The translations under genes were made by a program, and so were the position numbers. The notes under the pieces were generated by a model that was not told where the DNA came from, searched no databases, and saw nothing but the letters and a program-made list of their open reading frames with translations. DNA of 12,242 nt from Gammaproteobacteria bacterium HGW-Gammaproteobacteria-14 (GTDB lineage Bacteria > Pseudomonadota > Gammaproteobacteria > Pseudomonadales > Alcanivoracaceae): the NCBI GenBank assembly GCA_002840115.1, contig PGZG01000037.1:1-12242 (forward strand), written 5' to 3'. Of this stretch, positions 1-5,481 are shown piece by piece. Positions within the stretch are counted from its first letter, which is position 1. Each line of letters opens with the position of its first letter.

Positions 1-232
1 AATGGCCACCGATCCCGGTGCTTCCTGTGCCGAAGTTGACGCCCTGGCGCGCCAGCACCTGGCTCGGGTTGAGGAGCGTATTGGTCGCCTGCAGAGCATG
101 CAGCGAGAGCTGAGTCGCGTAATAGCTGAATGCGGTGCCGGAGAGATTGGCCAGTGCCGAATTATCGAAGCGTTGTCGGACCACAGCCTGTGCGATCACC
201 AGCATGCGGAACCCGACGAGGTATTCCGCTGA
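1..232 (+). CDS. MerR-family heavy-metal-responsive regulator, C-terminal fragment
   Basis: The reading frame is open from the window edge to TGA at 230-232, so the gene begins upstream and the ATG at position 2 is probably internal. The visible part is the long dimerisation helix (ending ARVEERIGRLQSMQREL) followed by the metal loop C-GAGEIGQ-C-RIIEAL and a tail with CDHQH. This layout matches the CueR/ZntR/CadR branch of MerR regulators, which bind metal at the dimer interface and unwind a promoter with a long spacer. A Cys (in SCAEVD) aligns with position 77 of CueR. CueR has Ser there, while sensors of divalent metals (Zn, Cd, Pb) have Cys, so a divalent metal is the better guess. The DNA-binding N-terminus is outside the window, so target and exact metal are unknown. 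It converges on the DUF3703 gene with a 13-bp gap. Confidence 0.8.
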   Translation, partial: MATDPGASCAEVDALARQHLARVEERIGRLQSMQRELSRVIAECGAGEIGQCRIIEALSDHSLCDHQHAEPDEVFR

Positions 233-245
233 GCACGATGCCTGC

Positions 246-602
246 TCACTCGTTGCGTTCCAGGATTGTTCTCAAATCCTCTGGAACAGGCATCGGACGG
301 AACGCGTTGACGTTTGCCCCGCCTGTGTTACCCATTGGAAGCTTGCCTGTTATATGGCCCAGTGGTGTCAGCGCCAGACGCGCTATCTGCCCGAGTATTT
401 CGCGCAAATGCTTGCGCTGAAAGGCCACCATCAACATGTGCCAGTGGGTTCTCAGGTGGAGTGAAAACCAGCGTTGGCCGAGAATGTGCGCGCGCTCCAG
501 ATGCTGAAATGCCGTTCCTGCGTCACCTGTGATCCGTGCCTGTAAAGCACTGGACATTTCCTGCTCGAACGCAGTCTTGACATGTGTTGGCAATTTTCCC
601 AT
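246..602 (-). CDS. DUF3703 family protein
   Basis: This 118-residue protein carries the family's hallmark segments: LERAHILGQR at about 36-44, a His-rich stretch (H49, H53, H55), REILGQI at about 67-73, and the C-terminal PMGNTGGANVNAFRPMP at about 89-105. It has no signal peptide or membrane segment, so it is probably cytoplasmic. The molecular function of DUF3703 is not established; members are often found beside metal-resistance genes. The ATG at 600-602 (minus strand) has a GGAG ribosome binding site about 8 bases upstream. It is the second gene of a minus-strand pair, 78 bp after ynfA, and probably cotranscribed with it. The His residues within a conserved helix make a metal role conceivable, but that is inference. 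Confidence 0.85.
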   Translation of the reverse strand: MGKLPTHVKTAFEQEMSSALQARITGDAGTAFQHLERAHILGQRWFSLHLRTHWHMLMVAFQRKHLREILGQIARLALTPLGHITGKLPMGNTGGANVNAFRPMPVPEDLRTILERNE

Positions 603-680
603 GGCGTTTCTCCAGTGAGGGACCAGACAGAGCCACCATTGAAAAACATGTCATGGTTGTAGGTTCAAGTCCTGTTTGGG

Positions 681-1016
681 TCAGGAATGATGTGCCATTG
701 AAGGACCAAAAAAGATCAGGCTTGCGCCGACGAGGCACAGCGCGGCACCGACCATGTCCAGAGACGATGGCGTTTGCTTTTCCACCACGGCGCCCCATAG
801 CAAGGATGCGATGATGTAAACGCCGCCGTAGGCTGCGTAGGCGCGACCAGCAAAGCTCGCTTCGATCTGGGTAAGCGCCCAGGCGAAGCCGGCCAGAGCC
901 AGCATGCCGGGAATCAGCCAGAGGGCAGACTTGTCCAGCCTGAGCCATGCCCAGAATGAAAAGCAGCCGGCAATTTCCAGTAATGCGGCAAGGGGAAACC
1001 AGTAAACAGACGACAT
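681..1016 (-). CDS. ynfA: YnfA/UPF0060 family small membrane protein
   Basis: This 111-residue protein has four predicted membrane helices (about 6-25, 30-48, 60-80, 86-106). The family signature GRAYAAYGGVYI sits at about 57-68, and ALLEIAGCF near the N-terminus matches YnfA. YnfA proteins resemble the small multidrug resistance transporters (inner-membrane dimers, drug/proton exchange) and have been linked to drug efflux; the substrate here is unknown. The ATG at 1014-1016 (minus strand) is preceded by AAGGAA at a good distance. The protein ends in HH-S, a small oddity. It is the first gene of the minus-strand pair with DUF3703. Its upstream region holds a 6-bp-arm hairpin (1035-1052), but no clear promoter was identified. 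Confidence 0.9.
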   Translation of the reverse strand: MSSVYWFPLAALLEIAGCFSFWAWLRLDKSALWLIPGMLALAGFAWALTQIEASFAGRAYAAYGGVYIIASLLWGAVVEKQTPSSLDMVGAALCLVGASLIFFGPSMAHHS

Positions 1017-1034
1017 GATTATTCCTTGTAATCA

Positions 1035-1052
1035 GGGCGATTTGATTCGCCC
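1035..1052. promoter_or_regulatory. Inverted repeat in the ynfA upstream region
   Basis: Perfect 6-bp arms GGGCGA and TCGCCC are separated by six bases, just upstream of the ynfA ribosome binding site. It could be an operator or an mRNA leader hairpin. No matching -10/-35 pair was found, so its role is open. Confidence 0.3.
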
Positions 1053-1156
1053 CTGGATGATCTCTTACCGGCTGTGTCCCAGCGCAAAATTCCGTGTGGG
1101 ATATTCTGGCCGGATGATGTTAAGCCGTTTTGTTGCTGCCTGAGCGAGTTGTCTTG

Positions 1157-1173
1157 AGATTGCTTTGCAATCT
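1157..1173. other. Short perfect hairpin AGATTGC-TTT-GCAATCT
   Basis: Seven-base arms are fully complementary across a three-base loop, 12 bp before the left direct repeat. There is no real T-tract, so a terminator is doubtful. Its placement at the element edge is the only reason to note it. Confidence 0.3.
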
Positions 1174-1185
1174 GTTTGGAAACGG

Positions 1186-1316
1186 CAAAAGTTCGTTCGC
1201 TATGGTTCGCAGATACTCATGGAAATCCGGCGCGCTGGTATAGCTTTTAGTATAGCTTTTCACCCTCTAAAACAAATTAAGTCATTGAAAATCAAGGAAC
1301 ACGCACTGCTGCATCA
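1186..1316. repeat. Left copy of the 131-bp direct repeat (candidate attachment site)
   Basis: It aligns to 10381-10511 in the same orientation with no gaps and about 9 mismatches; only one mismatch falls in the first 75 bases. Inside is a tandem motif of period 12, TATAGCTTTT at 1239-1248 and again at 1251-1260. No coding function is apparent. Flanking direct repeats of this kind around a cargo block usually mark att sites of a tyrosine-integrase element, and period-12 tandem motifs resemble integrase arm-binding sites. That reading is inference, because no integrase gene is in the window. Confidence 0.8.
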
Positions 1317-1481
1317 TCGGCGTATGGTTGCTCAAATCCCCGGACACCGGACACTCCTGTTACTGGGTTTGACTGTGGCCATTCGGCAAGGGGCAGATGA
1401 TATAGACAGCCGGGAGGCTGCACCACCGACCACATGCATGATAGCGAGTGCTGTGCCGTTCGCCCGTGAGATTTTATGCAG

Positions 1482-1516
1482 ACACGGAAAACCGATTGAC
1501 GGTCGGTTTTCCGTGT
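1482..1516. promoter_or_regulatory. Candidate operator upstream of the BlaI-like repressor gene
   Basis: Perfect 14-bp arms (ACACGGAAAACCGA and its complement) are separated by seven bases (TTGACGG). The centre lies about 63 bp before the repressor ATG. The loop contains TTGACG, a good -35 match, but no convincing -10 follows at 16-18 bp. The inner part, AAAACCGA-N7-TCGGTTTT, recurs at 2953-2975 with one arm mismatch. It does not contain the classical BlaI/CopY TACA-N2-TGTA box. The absence of a T-tract argues against a terminator. Confidence 0.6.
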
Positions 1517-1561
1517 GGCACTGTCTGTCGCATCTTGATCTTTCATCGGTAATTTTTGCGC

Positions 1562-1948
1562 ATGCAGCTGGGCGAACTGGAAAAGCAGGTCCTGCAATAC
1601 TTCTGGCAAGGCCGCGACGCGGATGCCAAGACGGTGCATGCCCATTTCGAGAAACGGCGCGGCGGCACACTCAATACCATCCAAAGTACGTTGGACCGGT
1701 TGTTCCGGAAGGGTCTGCTGGGCCGGGAAAAGCAGGGGCACGCGTTTATCTACCGTACGGCGATGGATCGGCAGGCTTTTATCGGCAAGCTGGTTGAGGA
1801 AATTGGTGCTGACTACGAGGCTGATCCGGGGAGCACCCTGATTGCCGCGTTCAGCTCGATTTCCGGAAAGCTTTCCGACGAGCAGATCGCTGCTCTGGAG
1901 CGATTGATCGAGGCACGGCGAGAGCCGGCCGAGGGCCACGACACATGA
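1562..1948 (+). CDS. BlaI/MecI/CopY-family transcriptional repressor
   Basis: This 128-residue winged-helix protein matches the family in length and order. It has the opening LGELEKQVLQYFW, a recognition helix around residues 37-54 (TLNTIQSTLDRLFRKGLL), a wing ending HAFIYR at about 60-65, and a C-terminal dimerisation part. BlaI and MecI dimers repress beta-lactam resistance and are cut by the BlaR1/MecR1 pathway; CopY relatives respond to copper. No Cys metal hook (CxC) like CopY's is present, so sensing is probably done by the adjacent M56 protease. The segment IAAFSS places Ala96-Phe97 near the Asn-Phe bond cleaved in BlaI/MecI. The ATG at 1562 is preferred; a TTG at 1556 just inside the frame is an alternative. 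No clear ribosome binding site precedes either. The stop overlaps the next start as ATGA, indicating translational coupling. Confidence 0.9.
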   Translation: MQLGELEKQVLQYFWQGRDADAKTVHAHFEKRRGGTLNTIQSTLDRLFRKGLLGREKQGHAFIYRTAMDRQAFIGKLVEEIGADYEADPGSTLIAAFSSISGKLSDEQIAALERLIEARREPAEGHDT

Positions 1949-2910
1949 TCCTCGGCTATCAGGCGCTGGCGCTGAACCTGGTCACCATCATTTTCCTGGG
2001 CATGCTGGCCGGCACGGTCATCGGCACAATCGTGATGGGTATGGTCAGCCGGCATCTGCTGCAACTGGATCTGCGCAGCCGTCGTTGGGCACTGTGGTTG
2101 GCAGCAGCTTTTCCGTTACTTTCGGGCCTGGTGACTGTCATATTGTCCCTGTTGCCGGAGTGGCTGTCCCAGTCAGACATGTGGCTTGCCGGCATCATCC
2201 ACTGGCATCACGCCTATCTTTTTTCTCCCGCGTCCTGGCACGGTGTGTTCCTGCTGGTCTGTTCGATCCTGCTCGTGGTCTATGGTGTTGCCAGTGCCAG
2301 AAAGGGTGTGGCGAATTCTTCGCGATACCGGCTGCTTGCCCAGCTCGGGTATGCGCAGAAAGACGGTCTTACCGAGGTGGATGCCGCCGCGCCAATGGCC
2401 TTTGTGATTGGATTCTGGAGGCCGAGGGCATTCATCACCACAGGGCTGTCCCGTCACATCTCGGAGCAGGACGCGCAGATCATCCGCCTGCACGAGCAGG
2501 TCCATGTGCGTCGGCGCGATCCCTTGAAGAAAGCGCTGTTTCGATTCCTCACTGCTGTTTATCCGGCCCCGGTGAAGCGTGCACTGGAAGCAGAAATGGA
2601 TCTTGTCCTGGAGCAGGCAGCGGATGAATCCGTGTTGCGGCATTACCCGGACAAGTCTGCCGTAGCGGGCGCCTTGCTGCGCGTGGCCAGATTACAGGCC
2701 AGCTTCCGTACGTCCGTGCCGGCAAGCACGGGTGCCTGTCATTTCGTCCAGCATGCCATCGAGCGCCGTGTGCATTACCTGCTCGGCGCGCATGTCAGCC
2801 AGTCACTTCCGTTGTTGCCGTTCGTTGCTGTGCTGGTGCTTTGCCTGCTCGGCAGTGCTGCCGGCGTGGACTTGCTGCACCACTCCCTCGAAACCGTTTT
2901 CCTGCACTGA
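1945..2910 (+). CDS. BlaR1-like M56 family membrane metalloprotease (sensor/antirepressor)
   Basis: This 321-residue inner-membrane protein has BlaR1-like layout: helix 1 (about 10-32), a basic cytoplasmic loop (35-47), helix 2 (48-70), an outer loop (71-99), helix 3 (100-117), a cytoplasmic zinc-protease domain (118-285) and helix 4 (288-310). The protease domain carries PMAFVIGFWRPRAFI, the HEQVH zinc motif at 183-187, and a downstream acidic segment EMDLVLEQAADE (217-228) expected to give the third zinc ligand. BlaR1 and MecR1 continue into a periplasmic penicillin-binding sensor of some 250 residues; here the chain ends 11 residues after helix 4, so it cannot sense beta-lactams that way. 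The predicted periplasmic parts are His-rich: H86, H88, H89, H99, H312, H313, H321. Metal sensing followed by inactivation of the coupled repressor is the inferred role. It starts in an ATGA overlap and ends 10 bp before the channel gene. Confidence 0.88.
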   Translation: MILGYQALALNLVTIIFLGMLAGTVIGTIVMGMVSRHLLQLDLRSRRWALWLAAAFPLLSGLVTVILSLLPEWLSQSDMWLAGIIHWHHAYLFSPASWHGVFLLVCSILLVVYGVASARKGVANSSRYRLLAQLGYAQKDGLTEVDAAAPMAFVIGFWRPRAFITTGLSRHISEQDAQIIRLHEQVHVRRRDPLKKALFRFLTAVYPAPVKRALEAEMDLVLEQAADESVLRHYPDKSAVAGALLRVARLQASFRTSVPASTGACHFVQHAIERRVHYLLGAHVSQSLPLLPFVAVLVLCLLGSAAGVDLLHHSLETVFLH

Positions 2911-2920
2911 AGGCTTACTG

Positions 2921-4234
2921 ATGATCTCCTGTTTATCCCTTTTCAGGCTTGAAAAACCGATTGCTGATCGGTGTTTGCCGTCGATAGCGTTGCTGCTCTT
3001 GCTGGCCTCAGCAACTGTGGCGCATGCCGAGCCAGAAACAGCCACCACGCTAACCCTTGCCGATGCTGTCGAGAGGAGCCTGGCGAAGCACCCGTCTCTG
3101 GCGGCCCAAGCGCATCGCTATCAGGCGGCTGGCGAGCAGGTGAACCAGGCGCGTGTACGAACCGGCACTGAAATACAGCTTCAAGTGGAAGACGCGCTGG
3201 GCAGCGGTCTCTATGAGGGAGCGGACAATGCCCAGGCTACCCTGAGTATCAGCTGGGCACTGGAAGGGCGTTACGTCAGTCGGCGTGTTGAGGCGGCAAC
3301 GGCAGCGCAATCGCTGGCAGCGCTTGAACTGGATCGTCAACGTTATGACATCGCGGCGCGCGCCGCGCAGGCATTTCTGAACGCGTTGGCATTTCAGGAG
3401 CGTCTCGCGCTGGCACAACGCGCGCGCGACAACGCAGAGCGTGCGCTGGCCGATATTCGGCGCCGTAGTCGTGCGGGCGGCTCTTCCAGTGTCGATGTGC
3501 TGCGTGCGGAAGTAGCGCTGCAACGCCGGTTGCTTGATGTTGAAGATCTGGAGCATGAGTTGGCGGTAGCGCGCCAACAACTTGCCGCGCAGTGGGGCGA
3601 ACCTGCTGCCGGGGCTTTTCATCTGCAAGGTGCGCTGGACACTGAACAGACGCTGGTGTCATTGGAACAACTTCGTGCACGCATCCAGGATAGCCCGCGC
3701 GTACGCCAATTCCTGACACGCGCGCGGATCAGCGAATCGGAGATGGCGGTGGCGAAGGCGGATGCGATGGCACGCTGGCGCTTCTCGGCGGGCGTACGTC
3801 GCTACGAGGCAACTGATGATTATGGCGTGGTGGCGGGTGTGGCCGTGCCGCTGGGTAACCGTTCCCGAAATCGGGCACGCGTCAGCGAACTGGCTGCAGA
3901 ACAGGCATGGAACCAGGCGCTGGCAGTAACGGAAGCAAACGACCTTGAGGTGCGTTTGTTCGAGTTGTATCAGGAGCTGCTGCATAGTCGCCATCAGGCC
4001 ACGTCACTGGTCGAGCAAATCATTCCGCGTCTTGAGAAGGCAACAAATGCCGCCAACGATGCTTATAACCTTGGCCGCTTTACTTATCTGGAATGGCAAT
4101 CCGTTCAGCAGGAGCTGCTTGATGCGCGCCTTGAGTTGATCAATGCGCGGCTGGTCTCCCATGCCAATTTGACCGAACTCGAACGCCTTACCGGCCTGTC
4201 CCTGTCTGCTGATCAAAAGGAGCACAACCAATGA
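2921..4234 (+). CDS. CzcC-like outer-membrane channel of the RND efflux system (TolC/OEP superfamily)
   Basis: This 437-residue protein has a signal peptide (basic n-region, then SIALLLLLASATVAHA, cleavage likely after residue 36). It is followed by two OEP repeats rich in long Ala/Leu/Arg/Glu helices: TLADAVERSLAKHPSLAAQ opens the first, and DAYNLGRFTYLEWQSVQQELLDA is the typical closing part of the second. Such proteins form trimeric channels that carry substrate across the outer membrane. The ATG at 2921 is chosen over an upstream in-frame extension because it gives the signal peptide, leaves the M56 gene free, and has a weak AAGG site before it. Its stop overlaps the adaptor start (ATGA at 4231-4234). 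A palindrome resembling the blaI-upstream operator lies within codons 11-19, which is unusual. Confidence 0.88.
   Translation: MISCLSLFRLEKPIADRCLPSIALLLLLASATVAHAEPETATTLTLADAVERSLAKHPSLAAQAHRYQAAGEQVNQARVRTGTEIQLQVEDALGSGLYEGADNAQATLSISWALEGRYVSRRVEAATAAQSLAALELDRQRYDIAARAAQAFLNALAFQERLALAQRARDNAERALADIRRRSRAGGSSSVDVLRAEVALQRRLLDVEDLEHELAVARQQLAAQWGEPAAGAFHLQGALDTEQTLVSLEQLRARIQDSPRVRQFLTRARISESEMAVAKADAMARWRFSAGVRRYEATDDYGVVAGVAVPLGNRSRNRARVSELAAEQAWNQALAVTEANDLEVRLFELYQELLHSRHQATSLVEQIIPRLEKATNAANDAYNLGRFTYLEWQSVQQELLDARLELINARLVSHANLTELERLTGLSLSADQKEHNQ
2953..2976. promoter_or_regulatory. Second copy of the candidate operator, inside the channel gene's 5' end
   Basis: AAAACCGA and TCGGTGTT are separated by TTGCTGA. 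Compared with the site at 1488-1510, the left arm plus TTG is identical, the spacer length is the same (7), and 7 of 8 right-arm bases match. It lies in the signal-peptide codons of the channel gene, just after the regulator pair, so it could control an internal promoter or block elongation. TTGAAA at 2949-2954 is a possible -35, but the -10 is poor. Confidence 0.45.
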
Positions 4235-5469
4235 AAGCTTTAACAATCCTGACGGGACGATTGGCGCTGGTCTGGTTGCTGTTATCGCTTTCCGCTGGCT
4301 CCCTCGCGGCGGGAATGGCAGCGGAAGGTGAGGTGGAGCCGGAGAAAGGGCCAAACAACGGTCGCATGCTGCGCAAGGGCGATTTCGCCGTTGAACTGGC
4401 CATCTTCGAAACCGGTGTGCCACCGGAATATCGTGCGTGGATCAGCAATGACGGAGAGCCAGTACCGCCGCAGGAGGTCAGCCTGAAAGTAGTGTTAACC
4501 CGGCTTGGCGACGTGCAGGACAACATCAGTTTTGCACCGCAGGGTGATTTCCTGCGTGGCGATATGGAGATTTATGAACCGCATTCTTTCGTGGTGACGG
4601 TCACCGCACAGCACGCTGGCGCCACATACCAGTGGCAGTACGACAGTTTCGAGGGACGTACCCGCATTGAGCAGGCGGTGGCTGATGCCATGGGTGTGGT
4701 GACGGAAGTGGCCGGGTCGGCGGTACTGCACGAAACGGTCACGGCGTATGGACGCCTGGTGTTCCCGCCGCAAGGGCTGCGCGAGTTGCGGGCACGCTTC
4801 GACGGACAGATCGTGCGTATGCACCAGCAGCAGGGTAACACCGTACGCAAGGGCGATGCCTTGTTCACGATCGAGAGTAACGAAAGTCTTCGCGCTTACA
4901 CAGTGCGCGCACCGATGGATGGCGTGATTGCGTCACAACAAGGTGCTGAAGGTGAGTTGGCTGGTGATCGCGTACTGGTCCAACTGGCTGACCTGTCGAG
5001 CGTCCAGGCACAGCTAGATGTGTTTCCAGGCGACAGCGAGCGCCTTGTCCTTGGCGCGCCGGTGACACTACGACAAGCCGGTGACGCGGAGGCAGCACCG
5101 GTACACGGCAAGGTGGTGTTTATCGGGCCGCTGCGCTCGGCGGCGCAGGCACAACCTGTGCGTGTGCAATTGATGTCTCCTCCGGCCAGCTGGCTCGCCG
5201 GGCAATTTGTCTCGGCAGCGATTGAAGTGGCGCAGCATCCGGTTGAGCTTGCAGTCAAGCGCACCGGCTTGCAGGGCTTCAGGGATTTCACCGTCGTCTT
5301 TGCCAAGATCGGTGAGCAGTATGAGGTGCGCATGCTCGAACTGGGACGGCAGGACAACGAGTGGGTTGAGGTGCTTGGTGGGCTTGAGCCGGGCACAGAG
5401 TACGTTAGCGAGAACAGTTTCCTGTTGAAGGCGGATGTCGAAAAATCCGGCGCTTCCCACGACCACTAA
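4231..5469 (+). CDS. RND periplasmic adaptor (CzcB/membrane-fusion family) lacking the alpha-hairpin
   Basis: This 412-residue protein starts with a signal peptide (about 1-27). An N-terminal beta domain follows with GPNNGRMLRKGDFAVELAIFE and EYRAW, seen in adaptors of metal RND pumps. A lipoyl-like fold comes next, with halves at about 184-214 (RARFDGQIVRMHQQQGNTVRKGD) and about 222-255 (YTVRAPMDGVIAS), then beta-barrel and membrane-proximal domains. Adaptors bridge the inner-membrane pump and the outer-membrane channel and may hand metal to the pump. The two lipoyl halves are joined by only about eight residues (IESNESLR), so the coiled-coil hairpin that normally reaches the channel is absent. 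It ends SHDH, a possible metal contact. Its start overlaps the channel stop (ATGA), and the pump gene follows after 12 bp. Confidence 0.88.
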   Translation: MKALTILTGRLALVWLLLSLSAGSLAAGMAAEGEVEPEKGPNNGRMLRKGDFAVELAIFETGVPPEYRAWISNDGEPVPPQEVSLKVVLTRLGDVQDNISFAPQGDFLRGDMEIYEPHSFVVTVTAQHAGATYQWQYDSFEGRTRIEQAVADAMGVVTEVAGSAVLHETVTAYGRLVFPPQGLRELRARFDGQIVRMHQQQGNTVRKGDALFTIESNESLRAYTVRAPMDGVIASQQGAEGELAGDRVLVQLADLSSVQAQLDVFPGDSERLVLGAPVTLRQAGDAEAAPVHGKVVFIGPLRSAAQAQPVRVQLMSPPASWLAGQFVSAAIEVAQHPVELAVKRTGLQGFRDFTVVFAKIGEQYEVRMLELGRQDNEWVEVLGGLEPGTEYVSENSFLLKADVEKSGASHDH

Positions 5470-5481
5470 GGACGCGATGAC

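Larger units (their letters stand above)
1017..1561. other. Non-coding stretch of 545 bp between ynfA and the blaI-like gene
   Basis: I find no convincing gene on either strand; the longer frames across it are not family-like and run through a repeat. It holds the ynfA upstream region, a small perfect hairpin at 1157-1173, the left 131-bp direct repeat, about 165 bp of unassigned sequence (1317-1481), and a strong inverted repeat upstream of the repressor gene (1482-1516). Confidence 0.7.

Noticed and set aside
657..683. T-arm-like sequence (GGTTCAAGTCC) followed by a possible acceptor strand between DUF3703 and ynfA, suggesting a tRNA.
   Set aside because: A T-arm with wobble pairs forms, but only about 63 bases separate possible acceptor strands and no D-arm or proper anticodon arm can be built. 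Chance or a remnant fragment is likelier.
1317..1481. Possible insertion-sequence end around CCGGACACCGGACAC.
   Set aside because: No matching inverted end, transposase remnant or target duplication can be seen.
1482..1516. Strong hairpin read as a rho-independent terminator.
   Set aside because: No T-tract on either side and no gene ending just upstream; the recurrence of its core at 2953 favours an operator.
1165..1797. 210-codon plus-strand open frame across the left repeat.
   Set aside because: It overlaps the repressor gene in another frame, runs through the repeat and resembles no family; a shadow frame.
2732..2920. Longer start for the channel gene, inside the M56 gene.
   Set aside because: It would add 63 residues without resemblance to OEP proteins and bury the signal peptide; ATG 2921 fits better.
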